NCBI RefSeq assembly: GCF_030812855.1
Contig: NZ_JAUSTK010000009.1
Span: forward strand, 62,001-126,000
Direction of reading: 5' to 3'
DNA: 64,000 nucleotides
DNA from: Paenibacillus wynnii
GTDB taxonomy: Bacteria; Bacillota; Bacilli; Paenibacillales; Paenibacillaceae
Part shown: positions 9,746 through 17,878 of the stretch, one piece after another
How the letters are laid out: each line of letters starts with the position of its first letter
Numbering within the stretch: the stretch's first letter is position 1
Position numbers and translations under genes: made by a program
Notes under the pieces: generated by a model
What the model was told of the DNA's origin: nothing
Seen by the model: the letters and a program-made list of their open reading frames with translations, nothing else
Database searches by the model: none

Positions 9746-11185
9746 ATGAGCCCCCTTGCAGATAATGTTATCTTATTATCGGCGGTCTTATTACTAATAG
9801 GTGTTCTATCCACTAAATTTTCAACAAAGTTCGGGATGCCGTCATTAGTCCTATTTATTGCGGCAGGTATGATTCTTAGTCATTTTATTTATTTTAATAA
9901 TGCGTCCTTAACACAAATAGCCGGCATCTTTGCCTTGATTATCATTCTGTTCGAGGGAGGAATGCAGACGAGTATGAGGGATATCCGGCCTGTTATTGTA
10001 CCGGCTTTGTCCTTGTCAACTATAGGCGTACTATTAACCACAGGAATCGTAGGATTATTCGCCAAGCTTATCCTTGATGTTCCTTGGGCGGAAAGCCTGC
10101 TGTTCGGGGCGATTGTTGGGTCCACGGATGCGGCAGCGGTATTCTCTGTATTGGGCGGTAAAAACATAGATAAACGCATCACTTCTACACTGGAAGCAGA
10201 GTCCGGCAGTAATGATCCCATGGCTGTGTTTCTTACGGTATCCCTTATAGAGTGGATTCTTCAGCCGGATATGGCTTTGTGGAGTCTGATATTCTCTTTT
10301 ATATGGGAGATGGGTATAGGGCTGGTATTGGGATTTGTGTTGGCTAAGCTGGCTGTATTTCTAATCAATAAAATAAATCTGGAATCTTCCGGTCTTTACC
10401 CAGTTATGGCTATAGGATTTGCGGTATTAACCTATGGAGTGGCTGCTCAAATTCATAGCAGCGGATTGCTTGCCGTATATGTACTTGGACTTGTTATGGG
10501 CAATTCCAAATTGATTTATCATCGCACCATTATGAGTTTCAACCACGGCTTTGCCTGGATGATGCAGATTGCCATGTTTATCCTTCTTGGCCTGCTGGTC
10601 TTTCCGCAAGAGCTCGTGAACATCGCCTGGCAGGGTCTGCTCCTATCTTTTATTCTAATGGTGGTAGCGAGACCGATAGGGGTATATCTAAGCCTTCTAT
10701 TCGCCAAATTCTCTTTTCGTGAAAAGACATTGATCTCCTGGGCCGGCCTGCGCGGAGCGGTTCCGATAGTACTGGCTACCTACCCTTTATTAGCCGGGCT
10801 ACCGCAGGGAAGACTTTTCTTCAACGTCGTATTCTTTGTTGTATTAACCTCAGCGGTCATTCAGGGTACTACAATTTCTCCGTTGGCTTCCCGGTTAAAG
10901 CTCGTGGGAAAACACAGTCCGGCGCTATCCCTAATGGAGTTAGTAGCACTGGGCAAAACGGACTCGGAAATCAACCATATACGAATTGATGAGTATATGC
11001 CCATTGCCAAAAGGCAAATTTCCGATCTAGAGCTGCCAACTGATATTCTGTTTACGGCTATCATTCGCAATAATCAAATCGTTGCACCTCACGGGAATAC
11101 AGTGATTGAACCGGGTGATACCTTATACGTGCTTAGCCCTAAATCAAAGAGTGAGATGATGCAGGCGCTTTTTCGTACCCAGTGA
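9746..11185 (+). CDS. Potassium/proton antiporter (CPA, NhaP2-like) with RCK_C domain
   Basis: A cation/proton antiporter in the inner membrane, 479 residues. Residues 1-390 carry about twelve hydrophobic segments, with ILFEGGM and the motif GSTDAAAVFS followed by EAESGSNDPMAVFLT, the ion-binding signatures of the Na+/H+ exchanger superfamily (NhaP2/CvrA branch). The last 80 residues (IRIDEYMPIAKRQISDL ... IEPGDTLYVLSP) form a TrkA-C/RCK_C domain, usually a regulatory ligand-binding module. ATG 9746 has GATGAGG five bases upstream; an upstream TTG at 9704 lacks a site. The gene stands alone after a terminator. K+ rather than Na+ as substrate is inferred from the RCK_C domain. Confidence 0.88.
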   Translation: MSPLADNVILLSAVLLLIGVLSTKFSTKFGMPSLVLFIAAGMILSHFIYFNNASLTQIAGIFALIIILFEGGMQTSMRDIRPVIVPALSLSTIGVLLTTGIVGLFAKLILDVPWAESLLFGAIVGSTDAAAVFSVLGGKNIDKRITSTLEAESGSNDPMAVFLTVSLIEWILQPDMALWSLIFSFIWEMGIGLVLGFVLAKLAVFLINKINLESSGLYPVMAIGFAVLTYGVAAQIHSSGLLAVYVLGLVMGNSKLIYHRTIMSFNHGFAWMMQIAMFILLGLLVFPQELVNIAWQGLLLSFILMVVARPIGVYLSLLFAKFSFREKTLISWAGLRGAVPIVLATYPLLAGLPQGRLFFNVVFFVVLTSAVIQGTTISPLASRLKLVGKHSPALSLMELVALGKTDSEINHIRIDEYMPIAKRQISDLELPTDILFTAIIRNNQIVAPHGNTVIEPGDTLYVLSPKSKSEMMQALFRTQ

Positions 11186-11311
11186 TTAAGAAAACTAATT
11201 AAGATGTGACACAAATTACAGGCATATTAAGGGGTTTATGCTAATATCTACAGCAACAAAATTCGGATACTTGATTGCAATAAATGGAGTTTCGTGTTAA
11301 GTTGTATATAG

Positions 11312-11330
11312 ATTTAGAATAAGTCTAAAT
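11312..11330. promoter_or_regulatory. PerR/Fur-like operator before dps
   Basis: ATTTAGAATAAGTCTAAAT is a near-perfect inverted repeat around a 7-1-7 core (TTAGAAT-A-AGTCTAA), close to the PerR box TTATAATnATTATAA. It lies 35 bases upstream of the dps start. dps/mrgA genes of Bacilli are classical PerR targets; the match here is partial, so the regulator is inferred. Confidence 0.5.
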
Positions 11331-11365
11331 ACATCTGAACAACATATATCTTAGGAGGTTTATTA

Positions 11366-11821
11366 ATGACAACACAATTGAAGAGTGCTACAGAACTGCA
11401 AGCTGCGTTGAACCGCCAAACAGCCAACTGGTCGGTATTAGGTGTCAAGCTGCATCATTATCACTGGTATGTGAGCGGATCCCAATTTTTTACGCTGCAT
11501 GCGAAATTTGAAGAGCTTTATAACGAAGCTGCCGGTTACGTGGATGAATTGGCAGAGCGCTTGCTTGCTATTGGCGGACAACCGGCTTCTACAATGAAGC
11601 AGTACCTGTCCTTATCCTCAGTGCAGGAAGGGCAAGGCGGCGAGGATGCCAAAGAAATGGTGGGTCAATTAATTAAAGATTTCACTACCGTTGCGGCGGA
11701 ATTGCAAGGTGCGATTGCACAAGCGGAAGAACTTGGCGACCAGCCTTCTGCAGACCTCTTGATTGGCATCAGAAACAGTGTGGAGAAGCATGCTTGGATG
11801 CTGAATGCATACCTCGGCTAA
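11366..11821 (+). CDS. dps: Dps-family ferritin-like DNA/iron protection protein
   Basis: A four-helix ferritin-like protein that oxidises and stores iron with H2O2 and protects DNA under oxidative stress, as a 12-mer. At 151 residues it has the normal Dps length. The ferroxidase residues are visible as HHYHWYV (about 28-34) and HAKFEELYNEAAGYVDELAER (split over about 43-64). The start ATG has TTAGGAGG eight bases upstream. It is monocistronic, with a PerR-like operator upstream and a terminator downstream. Confidence 0.95.
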   Translation: MTTQLKSATELQAALNRQTANWSVLGVKLHHYHWYVSGSQFFTLHAKFEELYNEAAGYVDELAERLLAIGGQPASTMKQYLSLSSVQEGQGGEDAKEMVGQLIKDFTTVAAELQGAIAQAEELGDQPSADLLIGIRNSVEKHAWMLNAYLG

Positions 11822-11849
11822 GAAATTTCTCTAATATCGGAATAAAAAA

Positions 11850-11890
11850 AACCAGCAGGTCTCGCGTTGTCTGAGACTTGCTGGTTTTGT
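11850..11890. terminator. Bidirectional terminator between dps and AIM24 gene
   Basis: AACCAGCAggTCTC pairs with GAGActTGCTGGTT and is flanked by A7 on the left and TTTTGTTT on the right, serving the convergent genes on both strands. Confidence 0.85.
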
Positions 11891-11901
11891 TTATGGCCTA
11901 T

Positions 11902-12609
11902 TCACTTAATAAATACACCGCCAAAAGGCAGAACCTCCCGTAAGAATCGCTTGAAAATTCCATCCCCATCATTCGTATCCCGCTCAAAACGTCGGCTTTG
12001 CCGTCCTGCCTGAAATAGAACTGGGCCTTGGCCTGTCATTTTCCAATGATAGCTCATATGCTGACTGGCGAGATGATTACCATATACGGTAAGCTCCAGC
12101 TTGGCGTTCTCAGGATAAGCGATCACACTACCAGCGTCTACAAAAAGCGGTTCGAACGGATGGAGTGTTGCTTCACATACCGTTCCCTCTGTGAGAATAC
12201 CGATGCTGCCTTTACCAGAAAACTTAACCTTCACGGTATCTCTTGTGATGAACATATTCTTTACACTTAGCACTCGTGTCTGCATTGTTATACCTTTACT
12301 ATAAAAGAATAAATGTCTGAAATCGTACAGGAGATCACTTTTTCCGTCAAGCTGAAGGGTTTTGATCCTGTACCCAGGGGGAAGTGCAGTAACAAACCGG
12401 CAGGGCCCCGACATATCTGCGCGGATCAGCTTACGCTTACGATACATACCTTTTACATCCATAAACCAGTCAGCCCGTCCTGACGAGGGACCTTGATATG
12501 CAATAATTTGCTGCGGGTGGAGTACATGCACTTCTTCGTTCTCCGCAATGGTAAAGGCTACAGCCTGTCCACTGCCGCTGTCGCCTTCATCCTGGACATC
12601 GACATTCAT
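11902..12609 (-). CDS. AIM24 family protein
   Basis: A 235-residue protein of the AIM24 (former DUF124) family, beta-rich and without signal peptide or membrane segment. Diagnostic stretches are EEVHVLHPQQIIAYQG near the start, FHSKGI-like FFYSKGI in the middle and GQGPVLFQAG near residue 200. The biochemical role of bacterial members is not established. It begins 51 bases after the stop of the coiled-coil protein gene on the same strand, so the two probably form an operon. Confidence 0.85.
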   Translation of the reverse strand: MNVDVQDEGDSGSGQAVAFTIAENEEVHVLHPQQIIAYQGPSSGRADWFMDVKGMYRKRKLIRADMSGPCRFVTALPPGYRIKTLQLDGKSDLLYDFRHLFFYSKGITMQTRVLSVKNMFITRDTVKVKFSGKGSIGILTEGTVCEATLHPFEPLFVDAGSVIAYPENAKLELTVYGNHLASQHMSYHWKMTGQGPVLFQAGRQSRRFERDTNDGDGIFKRFLREVLPFGGVFIK

Positions 12610-12659
12610 TGTTATACCCCCTCGTCCTTTAGTGTGTGACTGGCTGTATATCTCCTTAG

Positions 12660-13148
12660 TTAGCGAAATCGGTCCCCTTTTCTGGAACGGCGGCGCATCC
12701 CGAAGCGAATTAGACGAATTAGGAGGAAGTAGCCAACTAAAAGGCCAAGTCCTGTGTAAATTGTGATTTTGATTTTACGCAGGTAACTCTCTCGTGCTGC
12801 ACGTTCGTCCCTTAGTTGGTCTACTGCCTTTGTCAGCTGGAGGTTTTGCTCAATCAGAGCAGTGTTCTCTGAACGGTAGCTCTCCATGTCTTCTATCGTC
12901 TGTCCTAATTGATCTTTAGTTTCTCCAAGTTCATTTTTTGTCTTCTCCAGCTCCTCTACCGTTTGCTGGTAGCTCTCCTGTAATTGATTAACCTCATCCG
13001 GCAGCTCTGAGAATTGCTGAAGGCCATTATATAAATCATTGAAATAATTCGCCTCTGCAGCAGGTGCCGGAAGAGTGGACGACAAAACCAGCAGAAGAAA
13101 AACGGAAACCAACAAGCGGATAATTGTATGATAATAATAGGGTTTCAT
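12660..13148 (-). CDS. Coiled-coil protein with signal peptide and C-terminal membrane anchor
   Basis: I do not recognise a family. The 162-residue protein has an N-terminal signal-like segment (about 10-30, ending APAAEA), a long predicted coiled coil (about 45-125, rich in Glu/Gln/Leu heptads such as TKNELGETKDQLGQT), one transmembrane helix (about 132-150) and a basic tail (RRRSRKGDRFR). The topology suggests a large extracytoplasmic coil held in the membrane. ATG 13148 is chosen with AGGTGG eight bases upstream over two in-frame GTG codons just before it. It lies upstream of the AIM24 gene, probably cotranscribed. Confidence 0.7.
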   Translation of the reverse strand: MKPYYYHTIIRLLVSVFLLLVLSSTLPAPAAEANYFNDLYNGLQQFSELPDEVNQLQESYQQTVEELEKTKNELGETKDQLGQTIEDMESYRSENTALIEQNLQLTKAVDQLRDERAARESYLRKIKITIYTGLGLLVGYFLLIRLIRFGMRRRSRKGDRFR

Positions 13149-13306
13149 TAAGCTCACCACCTAGTATATTCTAATCTAGTTTCTATCTTCTATTTTATCA
13201 TAGCATGACAGGGTTCGACAGCGGATGTGTAACTTGAGGCAGTAGGAATTCATTGAGAAGTAAGGTGGCATATCGTATACTTTGGACGAAAGGGAGATGA
13301 AATTTC

Positions 13307-14008
13307 ATGAATAAATGGCTCAAAACTATACTTTTTCTAGCAGGATCAGCCTTATTAACCCGCTTAATTCCCTTTTCCTCCCTGTTTCGTAATCTGGACA
13401 CCATGATCCATGAGTTTGGTCATGCTATGGTTACACTGCTTGTATCCGGTTCGGTACTGAGGATTGAATTATATGCGAATCATAGCGGTGTAACCTATTC
13501 AGTAATTCAAGCGGGTGGGAGGGCTATACTGGTTTCATTGGCGGGTTACACCCTGGCTTCGTTGTTCGCACTCTTGTTATTCTATCTATATGCCCGGGGA
13601 CGTGAGAAATGGGGGCTTATACTCACCAGCGGGGTTGCACTTGTTATGCTCCTGCTCTATGTACGGGGCGGCTTTGGCATACTTTGGTTAAGCGGGTTCA
13701 TTGTCTTAAATATCTTGATCATTCTAGCCGGTAAGAAGGTGCAGAAGTTTTATTACCTGTTGTTGGCATTTCTAACCTTGGAAGAATCGGTACTGGGGCC
13801 ACTTTTTCTGGTAACGATGTCCTTACATTCACCAACTCGCGCAGGAGATGCTAGTAATCTCGCTCAGTACACTCCGTTGCCTGCGCTTTTATGGGCAGCT
13901 ATATTCTTTTTGTTCTCTCTGCTATGTGCCAAATGGGCGTTGGGATTCTTTATGCAGCATTCACGAAGTCAACTTTCGACAAGGGCAGATCGGAAATGGT
14001 TTAATTAA
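13307..14008 (+). CDS. M50-family-like integral membrane metalloprotease
   Basis: A 233-residue polytopic membrane protein with the zinc motif HEFGH at residues 35-39 at the end of the first helix (DTMIHEFGHAMV), as in the M50B group of site-2-protease-like proteins. About five further hydrophobic segments follow. A conserved Asp that could be the third ligand lies in RAGDASN (about residue 183). Members are intramembrane proteases, but many in this subgroup have no known substrate. The membrane protein at 14041 starts 32 bases after the stop, so cotranscription is likely. ATG 13307 follows AAGGGAGA. Confidence 0.75.
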   Translation: MNKWLKTILFLAGSALLTRLIPFSSLFRNLDTMIHEFGHAMVTLLVSGSVLRIELYANHSGVTYSVIQAGGRAILVSLAGYTLASLFALLLFYLYARGREKWGLILTSGVALVMLLLYVRGGFGILWLSGFIVLNILIILAGKKVQKFYYLLLAFLTLEESVLGPLFLVTMSLHSPTRAGDASNLAQYTPLPALLWAAIFFLFSLLCAKWALGFFMQHSRSQLSTRADRKWFN

Positions 14009-14040
14009 AGCAGGTAAAGAGGTTATGAGGAGGATTTATA

Positions 14041-14664
14041 GTGTTTTTGGAATCATTAGGGTTTATGTTTTTTTCAACGATCGAAACGATCTCGGTATAT
14101 TATTTAATTATGTCGCTATTCAGACTTAAGGCTAGGGATTATATATGGGAAGCCTTGTTTATTGTTCTCTTAATCAATTTACAAAGCTATGTACTCAGAA
14201 ATGAGTTCTCACTTGCTTATCTCGTTCCAGTAATCGGCATTTTTATCTTCATTTTTTTATTCGCAGTGATAGTGAAAATACCGTTGGTATGGTCGATGAT
14301 AAGCACCATCCTGGGTTATGCCATATTTGGCATCCTGCAGACAGGCTTGGCGATCCTGTTATTCGGGTCTATAGCGGGAGCTATTTCTACAACTTCGAAC
14401 GGGTACCTTCTACAGTTTGCCAGCGGGCTTATCACAACATTAATAGCATGGTTTCTATTTAAAATAGGTTGGGGATTTAAGTTTGATTTTGAAAGACTGC
14501 GCTTTAGGTTCGATGATATTCTTGTCATTGTTTTAATCTCTGTATTCCTAGTGTTCATTTCTGTTATTTTGTACTATAACCAAATTTTTATTGATATCAT
14601 ATTCTTTGTTTCTACAGTAGTTTTCTTGCTCTATTATGCAATCTGGAAGGAAATGGGCAAATAA
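14041..14664 (+). CDS. Six-helix membrane protein resembling an AgrC-type sensor without kinase
   Basis: A 207-residue protein of about six transmembrane helices, starting MFLESLGFMFFSTIETISVYY and ending in a short cytoplasmic WKEMGK. It looks like the N-terminal membrane part of AgrC-like peptide-sensing histidine kinases, but no DHp or ATPase domain follows. GTG 14041 has a perfect AGGAGG eight bases upstream. It is followed 51 bases later by a LytTR-like DNA-binding protein. The pair resembles LytTR regulatory systems, in which a membrane protein restrains a LytTR activator. The function is inferred from layout only. Confidence 0.6.
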   Translation: MFLESLGFMFFSTIETISVYYLIMSLFRLKARDYIWEALFIVLLINLQSYVLRNEFSLAYLVPVIGIFIFIFLFAVIVKIPLVWSMISTILGYAIFGILQTGLAILLFGSIAGAISTTSNGYLLQFASGLITTLIAWFLFKIGWGFKFDFERLRFRFDDILVIVLISVFLVFISVILYYNQIFIDIIFFVSTVVFLLYYAIWKEMGK

Positions 14665-14715
14665 TTAAAGTAAAGCACCTTAAGAACTGCTTAAACAGCG
14701 ATGGAGATGACACAT

Positions 14716-15099
14716 ATGAAATGCCTTAGTGTAACTAAAGATCAGAATGGACTGTCAGGCATAGTACAACTAAATATTGACGATATAGCTTTTTTAGAAT
14801 TCGATAGCCGATCAGGCAAAATTTTTATTCATACCATAGATAACAACATATTCTACACAGTAGGATCACTGAAGTATTGGACGGAGGTTTTGAATAACAC
14901 CGGTTACAGATTTTTTGTTGCTGACCGGAATAATTCGGTTCATATCGACAATATTGTTGAAATGAACGGATTCCTGAAAGTAGCTTATTTTGAAAGGAAC
15001 AGGACGGAAAATTCAAGGCAGTGCACGATGTCTAAAAGTGGATATAAAGAGGTTTCGCAGTTATTACACATTAGAAAATCTAGTGCGGTTTACACCTAG
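14716..15099 (+). CDS. LytTR-like DNA-binding protein (no receiver domain)
   Basis: A 127-residue protein consisting almost only of a LytTR-type DNA-binding domain. The pattern IDDIAFLEFDSRSGKIFIHT, then VGSLKYWTEVL, FFVADRNNSVHIDNIVEM follows the LytTR scheme (IlyiE...., sL..le..L, F.r.hRs.iVn...I). No phospho-receiver domain precedes it. ATG 14716 is preferred because GGAG lies nine bases upstream; ATG 14701 has no site. It probably forms an operon with the membrane protein before it, and a terminator overlaps its stop codon. Confidence 0.7.
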   Translation: MKCLSVTKDQNGLSGIVQLNIDDIAFLEFDSRSGKIFIHTIDNNIFYTVGSLKYWTEVLNNTGYRFFVADRNNSVHIDNIVEMNGFLKVAYFERNRTENSRQCTMSKSGYKEVSQLLHIRKSSAVYT

Positions 15100-15126
15100 A
15101 GTTGCCACTTGGCAACTCTTTTTTGT
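15098..15126 (+). terminator. Rho-independent terminator overlapping the stop codon
   Basis: AGAGTTGCC-actt-GGCAACTCT followed by T6, beginning within the TAG stop of the LytTR-like gene. Confidence 0.9.
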
Positions 15127-15219
15127 TGTGGGGTAGAAGAATTATATTTCATATAGACTGAAATCGGAATGTTCTGAAAAATTTTGTGGAATGCGTTATG
15201 AACAACATCGCTTTTCAGC

Positions 15220-15335
15220 CCATTCTGGATTTTCGGCCGCTGTTGTCACCAGATTTCTTGACTTATTCCGCTTTTAGCACTTGAATCCGGATACAAAGCG
15301 GTCGCTATCGCTCCTAAAGTTGCAAAATTACCTTT
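15220..15335 (-). repeat. Interspersed repeat, GGAAGTCC family, reverse copy
   Basis: Contains TTTTCGGCCGCTGTTGT, CTTGAATCCGGATACAAAGCG and GCGGTCGCTATCGCTCCTAAAG, the reverse-strand form of the 470-600 and 18.3-18.5 kb elements, close in layout to the copy at 26.6-26.8 kb. No ORF is associated. Confidence 0.65.
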
Positions 15336-15510
15336 CGTTCCTTTTCGCTTTTTGTTATTTTCTTTTGTTCAGCTTAAATTAGAAGGAATTTTTCCTACTA
15401 ATTAAGGATTGAACCACTTATCTAGTTATTTAGTGGGAATATTTCCCTCTAAACTCAGGTTTTAGCCTCAAAAAGCATCAAAGTGGATGATTTTCTAGAA
15501 TTTATAGGGA

Positions 15511-15711
15511 ATATTTCCCTCTAAATGTTGATTATAAGGTTTTATTTATGATTTACAGGTAAATTTTCCTCTAAAACTTTATTTCCTACGGTTGTCCAAC
15601 ATGAACACCTAATTATTTTCGTATGGCTGCTCTCGGCTCGAAGTCTAAACATACTCCATAGTTACTACCACACTCCCAAGGAGTAAATCTTAAGTACAAT
15701 CTATATAGATG
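15511..15711 (+). repeat. Direct repeat block B, copy 1
   Basis: From TTTCCCTCTAAATGTTGAT through TTAAGTACAATCTATATAG this block matches 18553-18860 in order and orientation (for example GGTTTTATTTATGATTTACAGG, AGTCTAAACATACT and AAGGAGTAAA segments), with an insertion in the second copy. It includes several TCCCTCTAAA motifs. Together with the reverse GGAAGTCC copy it fills most of 15127-15720; I see no gene there. Confidence 0.75.
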
Positions 15712-15742
15712 TTTTTTTTGTTACATAAACAGGCTTTTTGTG

Positions 15743-15780
15743 TATACTCCTTCTATATTATCAAAACGAACATACGTTCC
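15743..15780 (+). promoter_or_regulatory. LexA-like SOS box with adjacent promoter
   Basis: CGAACATACGTTCC (15767-15780) fits the Gram-positive LexA/DinR operator CGAACnnnnGTTCG in all but the last base. A possible -10 TATACT (15743) with TTACAT 16 bases before it lies immediately upstream. The box is 66 bases before the start of the gene at 15847. LexA control is an inference from the motif. Confidence 0.65.
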
Positions 15781-15846
15781 ATGACAAGGAGTTGTCCACC
15801 ATTATTGGTACATTAATAAAAGACAAAAAAAGAAAGAGGTGGAAAT

Positions 15847-16560
15847 ATGCAAGCGAGTATTCAACCAGACTTTACATGGAGCAAGAATCATATTTTTGCC
15901 GGTGGAGCGCAGAATATTGTTTTGCTTGTAGAATGGCGCGGCGCTCCGTCAGCAGAACAGGGACGTAGAAAAAATCATAAAATAGCAGCACGTGAGATAG
16001 AACTGCGTTTATGGTTGGAACCTCACATCGTCTTAACCAGAATGTATGGTTGTCGGGCATTAAGTGTAAGTGGTGATGATAATCGCTCGGTACTGTTGCC
16101 TCTGGGTAAAATTCAGACTGGACAACGTAAATATATTGCATTGGAATTCGCATTGAAACCGGCGCATGCAGGTAAACATGATGCGGTCTGGCTACACTGG
16201 CAATTTAAACAGCCCTATGGCGAAAAAATCTGCGAGCTTCCCATGCAAAAATTAAGCCTAGAATATAGTCATCATACCGGTGTGTTGCAGGAGTCTTGTT
16301 GCTTTCATGTAGAAAAGCACCTTGAACTGCTTCGAACGGAAGAGGTATTAGAACAGGCGGATCTGCTCAGTAGCAAGGGGAAGCTAGGGGAAGGTTTGGA
16401 GTTGGTTCGCCGACATGCCGACAAGTTGCTGCTCTTAGCAGTGAGAACCGGGGATAGGCTGCTGACAAGAGAAGCTGAGAGCCTGTATAGAAGATGCGCA
16501 CTCACACCGCCGCTGAACAAATTGATAGAGGAACAAGATATACGAACAGGGTGTATATAA
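15847..16560 (+). CDS. Hypothetical protein resembling the region that follows VWA domains
   Basis: A 237-residue soluble protein. The N-terminal half (FTWSKNHIFAGGAQNIVLLVEW ... LLPLGKIQTGQRKYIALEFAL) looks like the beta-sandwich that follows a von Willebrand A domain in stress-type VWA proteins. The C-terminal half (about 150-230) is helical, with VEKHLELLRTEEVLEQADLL and a repeat-like Leu/Ala/Glu pattern. No VWA domain or MIDAS motif is present, so it may be a stand-alone partner protein. The start ATG has AGAGGTGG five bases upstream. A LexA-like box suggests DNA-damage induction. The family assignment is tentative. Confidence 0.55.
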   Translation: MQASIQPDFTWSKNHIFAGGAQNIVLLVEWRGAPSAEQGRRKNHKIAAREIELRLWLEPHIVLTRMYGCRALSVSGDDNRSVLLPLGKIQTGQRKYIALEFALKPAHAGKHDAVWLHWQFKQPYGEKICELPMQKLSLEYSHHTGVLQESCCFHVEKHLELLRTEEVLEQADLLSSKGKLGEGLELVRRHADKLLLLAVRTGDRLLTREAESLYRRCALTPPLNKLIEEQDIRTGCI

Positions 16561-16763
16561 ATATATTTAAATATATAGAGACTTTGTTCCTATTCCCAAT
16601 TACGTAAATATCACAAAATACATAACATGAAATTGTGGAAATATAGTAAAATAGTTCTATTGTAGATTTTTTATATCGTAGAATATGTTCCTGTTATAGA
16701 TACATATGACTATTAACACTAATATTCTGAGCCTATTTTACTAAATATCAAGGGGAACTGAAA

Positions 16764-17729
16764 ATGACAGACAGATTAATTCGGCTAATGCGGATAATAA
16801 CGCTTGTTCAAGCCAAGCCAGGAATTCTGGCTCGTGAGTTAGCCGAACGCTGCAGTACGAGTGAGAGAACAATTTATAGGGATATGGATGCTCTTAGCGC
16901 CATGCATATCCCTATAACCCATTTGGGACATGGTAAAGGGTACACCTTTATTGGGAATTTTGCACTGTATCCCTTAGATTGGTCGGAAGAAGAAGCCGCA
17001 GCTTTTTTAGAAATAAGAGCTAGAATAGAAGATATAAAACTTCTTATGCCAGATGGCTTTGAAGGTGCCTATGAGAAAGTAATGGCAGCGGGATACAAGC
17101 TAAAGGTGGACAAGGAAGAGAAAATGGAGAGTACTAAAAAAGACTCGGGTTTAAATTGGATGGAAAAAAACAGCTACCAACAGGAGCAATCCACTTTTCT
17201 GACTCAGATTCTGGCGTCTGTGTTGAAACAGAAGAGCATTCAAGCAGATTATAGCGAAAATGCTTTTGAGGAGTACGGGACATTGATAGATCCGTACTGT
17301 TTGGTTCCTCTTGAGAATCGTTTTCACCTTATAGGTTATTGTCATCGGTTTGGACGTATTCGAACCTTTCATATAGGCGGACTTTCAAATGTTAAGACTA
17401 AATCCAGGGCATTCACCAAAGAGCATTTTAATTTGCAAACTTTCCTGAAGCAGAAATGGTCCTTGGATCAAGACAGTCTTCAGGTAGAATTTAAAGTGAA
17501 ATTCGATGAGCATACGCTGCTGAGAGTAATAAAGGAGGAACCGACATTTCAACCGATAAAAATAGATCAACAGGGCCGGTTCCTTCATTTTGTGGTTGAT
17601 ATTGAACAGGATATTCACTTTATCCGCTGGATCACTTGTCTTGAAGAAGAAGCTGAAATCATAGAACCTCAATATTACCGTGAAGTTATGCGTTATCAAT
17701 TAGAGAAATGGCTGTCGCTGTATAAATAG
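16764..17729 (+). CDS. HTH-WYL transcriptional regulator (YafY family)
   Basis: A 321-residue DNA-binding regulator. An N-terminal winged helix-turn-helix (about 3-60: ILARELAERCSTSERTIYRDM) is followed by a WYL domain (about 140-220: DPYCLVPLENRFHLIGYC, RTFHIGGLSNV) and a C-terminal WCX extension ending HFIRWITCLEEEAEI. WYL regulators sense ligands or nucleic acids and often govern defence or DNA-damage genes. Its target is unknown; the adjacent gene with a LexA-like box is the nearest candidate. ATG 16764 follows AAGGGGAA. A terminator overlaps the stop codon. Confidence 0.9.
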   Translation: MTDRLIRLMRIITLVQAKPGILARELAERCSTSERTIYRDMDALSAMHIPITHLGHGKGYTFIGNFALYPLDWSEEEAAAFLEIRARIEDIKLLMPDGFEGAYEKVMAAGYKLKVDKEEKMESTKKDSGLNWMEKNSYQQEQSTFLTQILASVLKQKSIQADYSENAFEEYGTLIDPYCLVPLENRFHLIGYCHRFGRIRTFHIGGLSNVKTKSRAFTKEHFNLQTFLKQKWSLDQDSLQVEFKVKFDEHTLLRVIKEEPTFQPIKIDQQGRFLHFVVDIEQDIHFIRWITCLEEEAEIIEPQYYREVMRYQLEKWLSLYK

Positions 17730-17748
17730 CGCAGCCTTTCCTTTTTTA
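17710..17748 (+). terminator. Rho-independent terminator at the end of the WYL gene
   Basis: GGCTG(T)CGCT pairs with AGCGCAGCC around an 8-base loop and is followed by TTTCCTTTTTT. The stem overlaps the last codons. Confidence 0.75.
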
Positions 17749-17878
17749 TAGGGCCTAAGCCTATATAGATTCGTTCCTTCTCGATTTTAGTTGTTTTCTT
17801 TTGTTCAGCTTATATACATGAAAACTAGCAATTAAGCTGAGCTAAACAGCAGCAGCTAAAGTAAATCTATAGTAAGGC

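Noticed and set aside
15738-15968. 76-codon ORF overlapping the SOS-box gene start
   Set aside because: It spans the promoter, the LexA-like box and the ribosome site of the 15847 gene, and has no site of its own.
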